Assembly (NCBI RefSeq): GCF_021401245.1
Contig: NZ_JACBFY010000013.1
Span: forward strand, 22,003-86,002
Direction: 5' to 3'
From: Pseudacidovorax sp. NFM-22
GTDB taxonomy: Bacteria; Pseudomonadota; Gammaproteobacteria; Burkholderiales; Burkholderiaceae_C
DNA: 64,000 bases
How positions within the stretch are numbered: the stretch's first letter is position 1; every line of letters begins with the position of its first letter. Below are positions 9,683 through 20,924 of this stretch, one piece after another. A model generated the notes under the pieces. It was not told the DNA's origin, did not search any database, and saw only the letters and a program-made list of their open reading frames with translations. The position numbers and the translations under genes were made by a program.

Positions 9683-10528
9683 ATGAGTGAAGAGAACGAG
9701 GAAGCCGCCGAAGGCACAGATGGACCGCCACAAGGTGGACAGCCGCGCACCGGCACGCAGAGCATCGAACGGGTGGTGAACATGCTCCGCGTTGTGGCGT
9801 CCCGGGGCCGCAACGGCATGCGCATCGGCGAGGTGGCGGCCACCAGCGGGCTGCCGCAGAGCACCTGCTTCCGCATGCTGGCGCGGCTGGAGCTCGAGGG
9901 CCTGGTGGACCGCGATGCGCGCACCCGCAAGTACTACCTGGGGCCGCTGCTGCACGAGCTGGGCCTGCTGGCGCGCCCCCGCTACCGGCTCAGCGAGATG
10001 TGCGACGCGGCCCTGCACCGGCTGGCCGAGACCACGCAGGACACGCTCTACCTGAGCGAGCGCAGCGGCCTGGAGGCGGTGTGCACCAACCGTGCGCTGG
10101 GCGACTACCCGATCAAGGCATTGCCGCTGGACATCGGCATCCGCCGGCCGCTGGGCGTGGGCGCGGGCGGGCTGGCCATGCTGTGCGCCATGCCGGCCGC
10201 CGAGGCGGAGTCGATCATCCAGGCCAACGGCCACCGCTACGAGAAGTACGCCTCCTTCTCGGCCGACTTCCTGCGCGAGGTCGTGGCGCAGGGGCGGCAG
10301 CAGGGCTACTCGTTCCTGGACAGCGTGGTGACGCCCGGCACGGCGGCCATCGGCGTGGCCTTTCCGCCGGACAACCCGGTCGCGGCCATCAGCGTGGCCG
10401 CGATCTCGGGGCGGCTGACGGCCGAGCGGCGCGAGGAGATCGCCCGCGAGGTGCAGCGGCAGGTGCGGCTGATCTGCGCCGACATGACGGCGCATGCGCT
10501 GCTGTCGCCGGAAGCGGGCGGCAGCTAG
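9683..10528 (+). CDS. IclR-family transcriptional regulator
   Basis: About 281 residues. The N-terminal winged helix is MRIGEVAATSGLPQSTCFRM, followed by the effector domain (YYLGPLLHELGLLARPRYRL, then RPLGVGAGGLAMLCA) ending near the C-terminus. Two starts are possible: ATG at 9659, which falls inside the operator palindrome, or ATG at 9683, chosen here so that the operator lies outside the gene. Neither has a clear ribosome site. It is divergent from the importer/hydratase/lyase operon and probably represses or activates it in response to the imported acid. Confidence 0.9.
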   Translation: MSEENEEAAEGTDGPPQGGQPRTGTQSIERVVNMLRVVASRGRNGMRIGEVAATSGLPQSTCFRMLARLELEGLVDRDARTRKYYLGPLLHELGLLARPRYRLSEMCDAALHRLAETTQDTLYLSERSGLEAVCTNRALGDYPIKALPLDIGIRRPLGVGAGGLAMLCAMPAAEAESIIQANGHRYEKYASFSADFLREVVAQGRQQGYSFLDSVVTPGTAAIGVAFPPDNPVAAISVAAISGRLTAERREEIAREVQRQVRLICADMTAHALLSPEAGGS

Positions 10529-10547
10529 GGCTCGAGAGACGCCACCG

Positions 10548-11876
10548 TCAACGCGCGCGGGAGACGCGCCAGACCGCGCCGCCCACGTCGTCGGCCACCA
10601 GCAGCGCGCCCGACGTGTCCAGCGCCACGCCCACCGGCCGGCCCAGCGCCTTGCCGTCGGCCGAGAGGAAGCCGGTGAGGAACTCGCGCGGCGCCCCGCT
10701 GGGCTTGCCGCCGATGAAGGGCACGAAGCTCACGCGGTAGCCCGAGGGCGGGCTGCGGTTCCAGGAGCCGTGCTCGCCGATGAAGGCGCCGTTGGCGAAC
10801 GCCTCCGGCATGCCGCGCGCGCTGGAGAAGGCCAGGCCCAGCGGCGCGACGTGGTTGCCCAGCGCGTAGTCGGGGCGGATGGCGGTGGCCACCTTCTCGG
10901 GTTGCTGCGGCTGCACGCGGGTGTCGACCACGCCGCCCCAGTAGCTCCAGGGCCAGCCGTAGAAGCCGCCGTCGCGCACCGAGGTCAGGTAGTCGGGCAC
11001 CAGATCGCTGCCGATCTCGTCGCGCTCGTTGACCACGGTCCACAGCACGTTCGTGTCGGGCTCCCAGGCCATGCCGTTGGGATTGCGCAGGCCGCTGGCC
11101 ATCAAGCGTTTGGCGCCGGTGGCGCGGTCCACCTCCCAGATGGCGGCGCGGCCTTCTTCGTGCTGCATGCCGTAGTCGGCGATGTTGCTGTTGCTGCCCA
11201 CGGTGACGTAGAGCTTGGCGCCGTCGCGGCTGGCGATGACGTTCTTGGTCCAGTGGTGGTTGAAGCTGGCGGGCAGGTCCGTCACCTTCACGGCCGCGCC
11301 ACCCGCCTGGGTCTGGCCTTCGGTGTAGGGCAGCTTGACCAGCGCATCGGCATTGGCCACGAACAGCTCGTTGCCCACCAGCGCCATGCCGAAGGGCGAG
11401 GTCAGGCCGCTGGCGAAGACGGTGCGCGTCTCGGCCACGCCGTCGCCGTCGGCATCGCGCAGCAGGGTGATGCGGTCGGCGCTGGGCACGCCCGAGCCAG
11501 CGCGCTTCATGACCAGGCCGGTGATCTTTTCCTTGATCTTGTCGAAGAAGCCGCCCGGCTTGGGGTCGGCGTTGCGGGGACGGTCGCTTTCGGCCACCAG
11601 CACATCGCCGTTGGGCAACGTGTAGACCCAGCGCGGATGGTCCAGGCCGCGTGCCAGGGCCGTCACCTTGAAGCCGGGCAGCGGCGTGGGCGCGGCGGTG
11701 TCCTGCCAGCCGGTGGCGGGCGCCACCTTCATGGTGGGCAGCAGCGTCTTGTTGGGCGCGGGCAGCTGCGGGTTGGGGCCGGTGCCGGCCTCGAAGGGCA
11801 GCTTGGCGGTGTCGCCGCAGCCGGCGAGGGCCAGCACCGCGGCGGCGGCAAGGGTGAGGGTGGCGGTGCGCATCAT
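10548..11876 (-). CDS. PQQ-dependent sugar dehydrogenase (sorbosone dehydrogenase family) lipoprotein
   Basis: A 442-residue secreted beta-propeller enzyme. The N-terminus is a lipoprotein signal ([20 protein letters not shown], lipobox LAGC with Cys20), so it is probably membrane-anchored in the periplasm. Propeller motifs include [47 protein letters not shown] and [18 protein letters not shown], typical of soluble glucose/sorbosone dehydrogenases. It likely oxidises a sugar or aldose with PQQ. It is convergent with iclR (19-bp gap), stands alone, and is not obviously part of either neighbouring system. Confidence 0.9.
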   Translation of the reverse strand: MMRTATLTLAAAAVLALAGCGDTAKLPFEAGTGPNPQLPAPNKTLLPTMKVAPATGWQDTAAPTPLPGFKVTALARGLDHPRWVYTLPNGDVLVAESDRPRNADPKPGGFFDKIKEKITGLVMKRAGSGVPSADRITLLRDADGDGVAETRTVFASGLTSPFGMALVGNELFVANADALVKLPYTEGQTQAGGAAVKVTDLPASFNHHWTKNVIASRDGAKLYVTVGSNSNIADYGMQHEEGRAAIWEVDRATGAKRLMASGLRNPNGMAWEPDTNVLWTVVNERDEIGSDLVPDYLTSVRDGGFYGWPWSYWGGVVDTRVQPQQPEKVATAIRPDYALGNHVAPLGLAFSSARGMPEAFANGAFIGEHGSWNRSPPSGYRVSFVPFIGGKPSGAPREFLTGFLSADGKALGRPVGVALDTSGALLVADDVGGAVWRVSRAR

Positions 11877-11995
11877 GGGTGCGGATGATCGGGGCCACGC
11901 ACCCCGGGCGGTGTAGTCGCACGCCGCGCCTGACCCGCTGGCAGACGGTGCGTACGCACACCGACGGGCTGCGGCCCCAGGGCTACCATCGCAGG

Positions 11996-12814
11996 ATGAC
12001 CGCCGATGCCCCTGCGGCTGCGCCCTCGCCGGCCGCGCCCGCCCTTCCGCCCACGACCACCGACGACCTGTTCCGCGCCGACGCCTACCTGCGCGAATGC
12101 CCCGCCCGCGTGCTGCGCGTGGACGCCGCGACCGGCACCGTGGTGCTGGACCGCACCGTCTTCTATCCGATGGGCGGCGGCCAGGCGGGCGACAGCGGCG
12201 TGCTGCGGCTGGCCGATGGCGCCGAGCTGACCATCGCCGACACCCGCAAGGGCAAGGACGCGGACGGCAAGCCCACCGCCGAGATCTGGCACCTGGCCGC
12301 GCCGGGACAGGACGCCCTGCTGGCCCGACTGGTGCCCGGCGACACCGTCACCGCCGCCATCGACTGGGAGCGCCGCCACCGCATGATGCGGCTGCACACC
12401 GCCAGCCACCTGCTCTGCCATCTCGTGGCGCAGCCGGTCAACGGTTGCGCCATCACGCCCGAGGCGGTGCGCGTCGATTTCCACATGAGCGAGGCGCTGG
12501 ACGCCGCCGCGCTGGCCCAGGGCCTGGCCGCGCTGGTGGCCCAGGCCCTGCCGGTGACCGTGGGCAGCGTCACCGATGCCGAGCTGGACGCCAACCCCGG
12601 CCTGGTCAAGAGCATGAGCGTGCAGCCGCCGCGCGGCAGCGGCACGGTGCGCACCATCCGCGTCGGCAGCGCCGAGGCGCCCATCGACCTGCAGCCCTGC
12701 GGCGGCACGCATGTGGCCAACATCGCCGAGATCGGCGCGCTGCGCGTGGCCAAGGTCGAGAAGAAGGGCGCGCAGGCCCGGCGCGTGGTGCTGGCCTTCG
12801 CCGAGGCAACCTGA
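11996..12814 (+). CDS. Alanyl-tRNA editing protein (AlaX-like)
   Basis: About 272 residues, homologous to the editing half of alanyl-tRNA synthetase; it hydrolyses mischarged Ser- or Gly-tRNA(Ala). The zinc-binding motifs are visible: HTASHLLCH (HxxxH) and CGGTHV near the C-terminus. The N-terminal [13 protein letters not shown] matches the editing-domain beta-barrel. The frame is open upstream, but the ATG at 11996 is the first that leaves only a short Ala/Pro leader. It ends as TGATGA, next to dsbD. It acts in trans in the cytoplasm. Confidence 0.9.
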   Translation: MTADAPAAAPSPAAPALPPTTTDDLFRADAYLRECPARVLRVDAATGTVVLDRTVFYPMGGGQAGDSGVLRLADGAELTIADTRKGKDADGKPTAEIWHLAAPGQDALLARLVPGDTVTAAIDWERRHRMMRLHTASHLLCHLVAQPVNGCAITPEAVRVDFHMSEALDAAALAQGLAALVAQALPVTVGSVTDAELDANPGLVKSMSVQPPRGSGTVRTIRVGSAEAPIDLQPCGGTHVANIAEIGALRVAKVEKKGAQARRVVLAFAEAT

Positions 12815-12936
12815 TGACGGCCTGGCGGCACGCGGCGGCCTGCGCCGAGGACGGATGCGCCGCGGCTGGCGGCAAGAACGGATCCACGACCCTGGCGGCC
12901 GGAACTTCAGGCGTGGGCCTCGCTCCGACCCGGCGC

Positions 12937-15222
12937 ATGCGCCCCACCCCCTTCTCTCTTCCTGCCCGCTGGCTGCTGCCGCTGCTGGCGGCCTTCGCGC
13001 TGATGGCGGGCCTGCTTGCGCCCGCCGCCGCCCAGCTCACGCCCGGCAGCAACGGCGGCGGCAGTGCCGTCGTCACCACGCCGCACGTGCGGGCCGAACT
13101 GGTGGCCCAGGCGCCGCAGGGCGTGGGCCCCGGCGCCACCGTCTGGCTGGGCCTGAAGATCAGCCACCAGCCCGAGTGGCACACCTACTGGAAGAACGCG
13201 GGCGATTCCGGCCTGCCCACCGAGCTGCGCTGGCAGTTGCCGCCCGGCCTGGACGCCGGCGAGGTCGACTGGCCGGTGCCGCACAAGCTCTTCATCGGCA
13301 GCCTGGCCAACTACGGCTACGAGAACGAGGTGCTGCTGCCGGTGCCCGTGACGGTGGCGCCGGACTTCCGCCCGCCCACCACGCTCACCGGCACGGCCAC
13401 GCTGCCGATCCGCCTGTCGGCCACCTGGCTGGTGTGCCGCAAGGAATGCATCCCCGAGGACGGCGAGTTCCGCCTCGACCTGCCCGTGCGCAGTTCCACC
13501 GCGGGTCATGGGGCCGAGTTCGACGCTGCCTGGGCCGCACGGCCGGTGACGGTCGAAGCGCCCGCCACCGCCAAGCTCGCCACCGATACCCGCAGCCTGG
13601 CGCTGCGCGTCGAGGGGCTGCCCGCCGCCGCCCAGGGCCGCACGCTGGAGCTGATGCCCGAGACCGCCGAGGTGCTGCGCAACGGCGCCGTCGCCGGTAC
13701 CGACTGGCAGCAGCGCTGGGAGGGCGGCGTGTGGACGGCGCAGTTCCCGGTGGCCGACCAGCGCTCGGCCAGCCCGGCGCGCATGCCGCTGGTGCTGGCC
13801 CTCACCGGCGAGGAGCGGCGCCAGGCCGAGGCCGCCGGCCAGCCCGTCGGCTGGCGCGTCGATGCCGCGGTCGACGGCCAATGGCCCGCCGTGGGCGCAC
13901 CCGCCACCGTCTCGCCCGCGCTGCAGGCCGCGCTGGACGCCAATGCCCGCCCGGCCGCGCCCGTGGCCCCCACCTCGGTCGCGCCGACAGGACTGCTGCT
14001 GGCCCTGCTGGGCGCCTTCGTCGGCGGGCTGCTGCTGAACCTGATGCCCTGCGTCTTCCCGGTGCTGGCGATCAAGGTGCTGGGCTTCACCCGCAATGCC
14101 GACGACCGGCGCGGCCATCGGCGCGCCGCCCTGGCCTACAGCGCGGGCGTGGTGCTGAGCCTGCTGGCCCTGGGCGGCCTGCTGATCGCGCTGCGCGCGG
14201 CGGGCGCGCAACTGGGCTGGGGCTTCCAGCTGCAGTCGCCGGGCATGGTGGCGGCGCTGGCGGCGCTGTTCACGCTGCTGGGGCTCAATCTGGCGGGCGT
14301 GTTCGAGGTGGGCATGCTGGCACCGGCGCGGCTGGCCGGGGCGCAGGTGCGCCATCCAGTGCTCAACGACTTCCTTTCCGGCGTGCTGGCGGTGCTGGTG
14401 GCCTCGCCCTGCACGGCGCCGTTCATGGGCGCCTCGCTGGGGCTGGCCATCGGCCTGCCGGCAGCGCAGGCGCTGCTGCTCTTCGCCGCGCTGGGGTTGG
14501 GCCTGGCCCTGCCCTACCTGCTGGCCGGCTTCGTGCCGGCGGTGGCACGGCTGCTGCCGAAGCCCGGGCCCTGGATGGACACGCTGCGCCGGCTGCTGGC
14601 CTTCCCGATGTTCGCGACAGTGGCCTGGCTGGTGTGGGTGCTCGGCCAGCAGGCCGGCATCGACGGCGCGGGCGCGCTGCTGGCGCTGCTGGTGGCCGGT
14701 AGCGCGGTGGTCTGGGCGCTGGGCACGCTCGCCGGCCGCACCCGGCTGCTGCTGGGCGGGGCGCTGGCGCTGGGCTTCGCGGCGCTGGCGGCCAGCATCG
14801 GGCCGCTGCTGGTGCAGATGGCGCCGGCCGCGGCGTCCACGGCGGGCGGCGTGTCGGGCGAGGCGCGCTGGCAGCCCTGGTCGGCCGAGCGCGTGGCGCA
14901 GCTGCAGGCCGAGGGCAAACCGGTGTTCATCGACTTCACGGCCGCCTGGTGCGTCACCTGCCAGGTCAACAAGAAGACCACGCTGGGCAATGCCGAGCTG
15001 CTGGCCGACTTCGACGCCCGCGGCGTGCAGCTGCTGCGCGCCGACTGGACCCGGCGCGACCCGGCCATCGCGGCCGCGCTGAATGCGTTGGGCCGCAATG
15101 GCGTGCCGGTGTACGTGCTGCAGGCACCGGGGCAGGCACCGGTGGTGCTGAGCGAGCTGCTGTCGCCGGCGGAGGTGCGCGAGGCGCTGCGCGCGTTGCC
15201 AGGCGGGGCGGGCAAGTCCTGA
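12937..15222 (+). CDS. dsbD: Thiol:disulfide interchange protein DsbD (large ScsB-like form)
   Basis: A 761-residue protein in three parts. After a signal peptide (hydrophobic stretch RWLLPLLAAFALMAGLLA) comes a periplasmic domain of ~300 residues with a CRKEC cysteine pair (Cys167/Cys171). The membrane core has the two transport cysteines in LMPCVFP (Cys372) and ASPCTAP (Cys492). A C-terminal thioredoxin domain carries WCVTC (Cys672/Cys675). It moves electrons from cytoplasmic thioredoxin to periplasmic disulfides. It is longer than E. coli DsbD because of the N-terminal domain, as in ScsB-type proteins. An upstream ATG at 12813 would overlap the AlaX stop, but the signal peptide favours 12937. 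Confidence 0.9.
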   Translation: MRPTPFSLPARWLLPLLAAFALMAGLLAPAAAQLTPGSNGGGSAVVTTPHVRAELVAQAPQGVGPGATVWLGLKISHQPEWHTYWKNAGDSGLPTELRWQLPPGLDAGEVDWPVPHKLFIGSLANYGYENEVLLPVPVTVAPDFRPPTTLTGTATLPIRLSATWLVCRKECIPEDGEFRLDLPVRSSTAGHGAEFDAAWAARPVTVEAPATAKLATDTRSLALRVEGLPAAAQGRTLELMPETAEVLRNGAVAGTDWQQRWEGGVWTAQFPVADQRSASPARMPLVLALTGEERRQAEAAGQPVGWRVDAAVDGQWPAVGAPATVSPALQAALDANARPAAPVAPTSVAPTGLLLALLGAFVGGLLLNLMPCVFPVLAIKVLGFTRNADDRRGHRRAALAYSAGVVLSLLALGGLLIALRAAGAQLGWGFQLQSPGMVAALAALFTLLGLNLAGVFEVGMLAPARLAGAQVRHPVLNDFLSGVLAVLVASPCTAPFMGASLGLAIGLPAAQALLLFAALGLGLALPYLLAGFVPAVARLLPKPGPWMDTLRRLLAFPMFATVAWLVWVLGQQAGIDGAGALLALLVAGSAVVWALGTLAGRTRLLLGGALALGFAALAASIGPLLVQMAPAAASTAGGVSGEARWQPWSAERVAQLQAEGKPVFIDFTAAWCVTCQVNKKTTLGNAELLADFDARGVQLLRADWTRRDPAIAAALNALGRNGVPVYVLQAPGQAPVVLSELLSPAEVREALRALPGGAGKS

Positions 15223-15256
15223 GAAGCGGATCGCCGGAAGACCAGAGCGCAACGCA

Positions 15257-15283
15257 GGGCTTCGACACGCTCAGCCCGAACGG
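15257..15283. repeat. Dispersed intergenic repeat of the 'cttcgacacgctcagcccg' type
   Basis: A single copy of a short element between the convergent dsbD and HAD genes. Near-identical sequences (ttcgacaagctcagcccgaacgg and variants) are widely scattered between genes in Burkholderiales; that is recalled knowledge, not computed here. No coding capacity. Confidence 0.6.
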
Positions 15284-15375
15284 TCGTTGATTCAAGGGTT
15301 GCCAGTGCGCCCCAGCCGGCCGTTGCCCGGCAAAGGCGGCGCGATCAGCCTGCCACCGCCCGGCCGCCCCGTCCC

Positions 15376-16055
15376 TCAGGCCGCCAGCGCTGGCCAGTCG
15401 CGCACCAGCGCCGGCAGCTGTTCCATCCGCTCGAACAGGCCCAGCGCGCCGGCCTCGGTGAGCCAGCGGCCATGGTCCGCATCCACATGGCTGCCGCCCA
15501 GGAAGCCCAGCACCGCCATGCCCGCCGCGCGGGCGGCCAGCACGCCGGTGGCGCTGTCCTCGACCACCAGGCAGCCGGCCGGCGGCACGCCCAGCTGGCG
15601 GGCGGCATGCAGGTAGGCATCGGGCGCGGGCTTGGGCCGGCCCACGTCCTCGGCGGCATAGACGTGGCGGCCGGCGAGCGGCAGCAGGCCCGAGGCCTCC
15701 ACGCTGCGGTGGAGCCGGTCGAAGGCGCTGTTGGAGACGATGGCCAGCGGCAGGCCGATCCCGGCGTAGGCCTCGCACACGCCCGGCATGGCCGGCGCCA
15801 GGCAGGCCACGCGGGCATCGATGTCGCGCTGCAGGGCCGCGCGGTGCTCGTCGGTCAGCGGGCGCTCCAGCCGCTGCTCCACCAGCCGGATGATGTCGAT
15901 CACCCGACGGCCGAACAGGCCGGCGAGGGCCGGCTCGACGTCGACGCCGCCGAAGGCGCCGGCCAGCACCTCGCGCATGGCGCGATCGGCCACCACCTCG
16001 CTGTCGACGATGACGCCGTCGCAGTCGCTGAGCAGGGCGCGCAGGGCCGCCGCGC

Positions 16056-16059
<4 letters not shown>
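15376..16059 (-). CDS. HAD-superfamily sugar-phosphate phosphatase-like hydrolase
   Basis: A 227-residue HAD subfamily IA enzyme. Motif I is DCDGVIVDSE (nucleophile Asp near residue 12), motif II is IVSNS, and the C-terminal motifs are GRPKPAPDAY and VVEDSATGVLAA. It starts with GTG at 16057-16059, overlapping the stop of the HPr-EI gene as GTGA, so it is translationally coupled to the PTS. It resembles YieH/beta-phosphoglucomutase-like sugar phosphatases. No sorbitol-6-phosphate dehydrogenase gene is present in the operon; this enzyme takes the place where one would be expected. It may dephosphorylate the PTS product or relieve sugar-phosphate stress. Confidence 0.88.
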
Positions 16060-18017
<1,958 letters not shown>

Positions 18018-18151
18018 GGGGAGCTCGGGGCGCGGGAGGTCGGAGGGCGTACCGCCGCGCGCGCTGAAGGCGGCGGCAGGACGGGCCGGGCGCTGCGCCC
18101 GACGCCCCGCGGCCGTGCCGGCGCAGGCGGGGAACGCAGGCGAGGGAAGCG

Positions 18152-18529
18152 TCAGTCGGCGATGGTGATGCGGCTGCCGGCGCCGATCTCGCGGCGCAGG
18201 GCGTTGGCGTCCAGGGCCTCGACGCAGATCTCGCCGGGCCGCTCGGCGGCGGTGGCGCCGTTGAAGCTGATGACCACGTGCCCCATGTCGCGCACCTTGT
18301 CCCAGGCCGTGCTGCCGACGGCGGTGACGCGGGTGTCGATGCCGCCCAGCGTGATGCGCGCGCCCACCGGCGGGCATTGCAGCGGCACCTCGGCCGCCAC
18401 GCGGTGCTGCACCGACACCTCGGCCAGGGCCGGCGGGGCGCCGTCGGCGTAGAGGATCAGCACGCCGCCGTCCAGCAGGTCGGGCACCTCCTCGCCGATG
18501 GCGGTCACGGTGGTGGAGTAATAGATCAT
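18152..18529 (-). CDS. srlB: PTS glucitol/sorbitol-type transporter subunit IIA
   Basis: A 125-residue protein matching SrlB/GutB along its length: MIYYSTTVTAIG, VQHRVAAEV (probable phospho-His42), GARITLGG and VTAVGSTAWDKVRDMGHV. The ATG at 18527-18529 has a GGAGA site; an upstream in-frame ATG overlapping srlE is less likely. It carries phosphate from HPr to the IIB domain of SrlE. Order and spacing (26 bp after srlE) follow the enterobacterial srlAEB arrangement. Confidence 0.93.
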   Translation of the reverse strand: MIYYSTTVTAIGEEVPDLLDGGVLILYADGAPPALAEVSVQHRVAAEVPLQCPPVGARITLGGIDTRVTAVGSTAWDKVRDMGHVVISFNGATAAERPGEICVEALDANALRREIGAGSRITIAD

Positions 18530-18555
18530 GGGGTCTCCGTACAGGTCTTGGATGC

Positions 18556-19578
18556 TCAAAGAAGGAAGCTGGCCGCCCAGGCGATCACGACCGAGGTCGG
18601 GCCCATGATCTGGCGCGAGATCAGCACCGCCGGGACGCCGACGCGGATCGTATCGGGCTTGGCCTCGCCCAGCGCCAGGCCCACGGGCACGAAGTCGCAG
18701 CCGACCTGCGCGTCGTAGGCGAACAGGGCAGGCAGCGCCATGGCCGGCGAGATGGTGCCGTTGGCGATGGCCGGGCCGATGATGGCCGCGCCGATCACCT
18801 GCGCGATCACGGCGCCGGGCCCCAGGATGGGCGAGAGGAAGGGCAGCGCACAGATGGCCGACAGCACCAGCAGGCCGATCACGTTGCCGGCCAGCGGCTC
18901 CAGCAGGTGGGCCAGTACGCCGCCGATGCCCGTCTCGTTGATCAGGCCGATCAGCATGGTCACGAAGGCCATGAAGGGCAGCACGTTGCGCAGCACCTGG
19001 TCGATGGACTTGCGGCCGCTGTTGAACAGCACGCCGATCACGCCGCCCATGCCGCGGCCGATGGAGGTGATCAGGCCCACCACCCCACCCTGCGGCGGCT
19101 GGCTGTCGGCCGCGCGGCTGGAGGCCGCCATGACGGCCGCGCCGCCGAAGGCACCGCCCATGGCCGCTGCGGCCGGGGCGGCCGCAGTGGCCGCGCCGCC
19201 GGCGGGCTGCAGCTGCTCCACCTTCACGCCCGAGACGTAGATGTCCTCCGCGATGAAGTCGGCCAGCGGGCCCGACTTGCCCACCGGCGTCAGGTTGATG
19301 GTGGGGATGCGCTTGCGCGGATAGACGCCGCAGCGGGCCGTGCCGCCGCAGTCGATGACCACGGCCGCGACCTCGCTCTCGGGCGGCGGGGCGCGGAAGC
19401 CGTCCACCACCGTGGCGCCGGTCATCTCGGCCAGGCGGCGCGCCACCTCGGGGATGTCGCCGCCGGTGACGGCCATGATCTTGTCGCGCTCGGGCGTCGG
19501 CGTGATGGTGAGCGGGCCGCCCCAGCCGCCGGGGCCGGCGGAAACGGTGACGGAACGGAACGCGGAAGTGCTGGACAT
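18556..19578 (-). CDS. srlE: PTS glucitol/sorbitol-type transporter subunit IIBC
   Basis: 340 residues. The N-terminal IIB domain has GGWGGPLTITPTPERDK and the phosphorylatable cysteine motif VIDCGGTARCG (Cys77), then RKRIPTINLTPVGKSGP. An Ala/Gly-rich linker (~residues 125-150) leads to a membrane domain with LPFMAFVTMLIG, LSPILGPGAVIAQVIG and VGCDFVPVGLALGEA. It phosphorylates the incoming polyol during transport. The start has a GAGGAGA site. Close overall to E. coli SrlE, but the cognate substrate cannot be read directly and may not be sorbitol. Confidence 0.93.
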   Translation of the reverse strand: MSSTSAFRSVTVSAGPGGWGGPLTITPTPERDKIMAVTGGDIPEVARRLAEMTGATVVDGFRAPPPESEVAAVVIDCGGTARCGVYPRKRIPTINLTPVGKSGPLADFIAEDIYVSGVKVEQLQPAGGAATAAAPAAAAMGGAFGGAAVMAASSRAADSQPPQGGVVGLITSIGRGMGGVIGVLFNSGRKSIDQVLRNVLPFMAFVTMLIGLINETGIGGVLAHLLEPLAGNVIGLLVLSAICALPFLSPILGPGAVIAQVIGAAIIGPAIANGTISPAMALPALFAYDAQVGCDFVPVGLALGEAKPDTIRVGVPAVLISRQIMGPTSVVIAWAASFLL

Positions 19579-19646
19579 GGCGCGGGTCTCCTCGGGTCGG
19601 GTCTTGTTGTGCTTGTCGGTCGGGCGGGCGGGCGGGTCGCGTCGGC

Positions 19647-20201
19647 TTACAGCGCGACGCCGTCGCGCTTGGCGATGAGCATCGTGATCTTCTCGGTGAC
19701 GATGCCCTTGAGCAGGTTCACCACCAGGCCCACCAGCAGGTAGGCCAGGGCCAGCTTGGGCAGCGAGAAGGGCGCATGGCCCTGCTCGGCCAGCTTGGTG
19801 ATGGCGGTGGCCACGCCCAGCCAGACGAACAGCTCGCCGGGGTTGCAATGCGGGAACAGGCCGGTGATGGGATGGCACAGCGACACCGCCGAGTCGTAGA
19901 AGGCGGGCTTGTGCTTTTCTTCCACGAACATCCCGAAGGTGTAGGCCATCGGGTTGGTCAGGAAGAACATGGCCAGGAAGGGCAGCACCGTGTAGCGGGT
20001 GATCGCGTTGCCGGCGGCGAAGCGCGCCAGCCGATGCACCCGCTGCTCGCCCACCAGGGCGATCACGGTGTAGACCGCGGTGAGCAGCACGATCAGCGTC
20101 GGCAGGATGCCCGTGACGAAGCCGACGAAGGTCTTGCCACCGGCGTTGAACACGCCGATGAACGCCTCCGCTGCGCGGGCGAGGAATTCGAAAGTCTCCA
20201 T
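19647..20201 (-). CDS. srlA: PTS glucitol/sorbitol-type transporter subunit IIC
   Basis: A 184-residue membrane protein, close in length and sequence to SrlA (187 in E. coli). Marks are FNAGGKTFVGFVTGILPTLI, NPMAYTFGMFVEEKHKP and GLFPHCNPGELFVWLGVA. About four hydrophobic helices. The ATG follows GGAGA. With the C-domain of SrlE it forms the polyol channel in the inner membrane. Confidence 0.93.
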   Translation of the reverse strand: METFEFLARAAEAFIGVFNAGGKTFVGFVTGILPTLIVLLTAVYTVIALVGEQRVHRLARFAAGNAITRYTVLPFLAMFFLTNPMAYTFGMFVEEKHKPAFYDSAVSLCHPITGLFPHCNPGELFVWLGVATAITKLAEQGHAPFSLPKLALAYLLVGLVVNLLKGIVTEKITMLIAKRDGVAL

Positions 20202-20288
20202 GGAATGTCTCCGTTGTGGTTGTGGAGTGGACGGGGGGAAATCGGGGGCGGCGCGCGTCGACAGCGCGGCGCGCGGGGCGTCGGGGTG

Positions 20289-20753
20289 TCAGGCGGCCTG
20301 GGGCCGGGGCTGCGGTGCCGCCTGGCCTTCGGGGGCGGCGGGCCCTGCCGGCGCCTCGGCGGCGCACTCGGTCTGGCGCCGATGGACGGCCTCGACCTGG
20401 GCGATGGCCTGGCGGATGGCCAGGGCCTGGGGCGTGCTGCCCTCGGCCTGGGCGGCCAGCTGCTGCAGCGTCAGGCCTTCGGCGCCTTCCTGCGGCTTGA
20501 AGCGGGCGAAGATGCTGATGCCGCCCAGCAGCTGCAGGCGGCGCACGCGCAGGGCCGGATCGACCTCCAGCAGCGCCACGGCACCGCCGCGCAGGCGGCG
20601 GCGGGACTGGCCCACGCCCAGGTAGCCGTCGGACCAGCGGCGCGTGGCCTCGCCCATCGCGCCGCGGTAGTGGCGGTACTGCACCCAGGACGCCGCCACC
20701 TGTAGGGCCCAGAACAGGGTCAGCAGAAGCAGCAGTTGTTGCGTTGTGGGCAT
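20289..20753 (-). CDS. gutM: GutM/SrlM-family protein
   Basis: 154 residues. An N-terminal membrane helix (QLLLLLTLFWALQVAASWVQ) is followed by the GutM core: GYLGVGQSRRRLRGGAVALLEVD and LLGGISIFARFKP. The C-terminal ~30 residues are an Ala/Pro-rich tail absent from the E. coli protein. GutM is annotated as an activator of the glucitol operon in E. coli, although the membrane helix suggests an accessory membrane role. It is the first gene of the PTS operon here; in E. coli srlM lies after the transport genes. Confidence 0.88.
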   Translation of the reverse strand: MPTTQQLLLLLTLFWALQVAASWVQYRHYRGAMGEATRRWSDGYLGVGQSRRRLRGGAVALLEVDPALRVRRLQLLGGISIFARFKPQEGAEGLTLQQLAAQAEGSTPQALAIRQAIAQVEAVHRRQTECAAEAPAGPAAPEGQAAPQPRPQAA

Positions 20754-20830
20754 GGTGTCTCCAGGTTGTTGTCGGCGGCCGGTCATCCGGTTCCGGCGCG
20801 CTTCACCATCGATCGTTGGCGATGGGGAAA

Positions 20831-20858
20831 ATGGTACATTTGTCCATCGACTAGTCAA
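20831..20858 (-). promoter_or_regulatory. Predicted sigma-70 promoter of the PTS operon
   Basis: On the minus strand a -35 TTGACT (20853-20858) and a -10 TACCAT (20831-20836) are separated by 16 bp. This predicts a transcript start near 20823, about 70 nt before gutM. The shared regulon motif overlaps both elements, so a bound SorC-type regulator could block RNA polymerase. Confidence 0.55.
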
Positions 20859-20866
20859 TATGTTCA
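20836..20866 (-). promoter_or_regulatory. Shared operator motif upstream of gutM (probable SorC-family site)
   Basis: Plus-strand reading ACATTTG-N11-GTCA-N-TATGTTCA. The same elements at the same spacing occur at 27146-27176 before the DRL operon. A further TGTTCAC half-site lies at 20877-20883, 16 bp after the one at 20861-20867. TGAACA/TGTTCA half-sites are typical of SorC/DeoR-like operators in general; binding by the regulator at 27307 is inferred. Confidence 0.65.
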
Positions 20867-20924
20867 CGCATAAGGGTGTTCACTAGGTGCCAGGCCCGGG
20901 CGCCGGTGCCATCGTCCGACCCCC

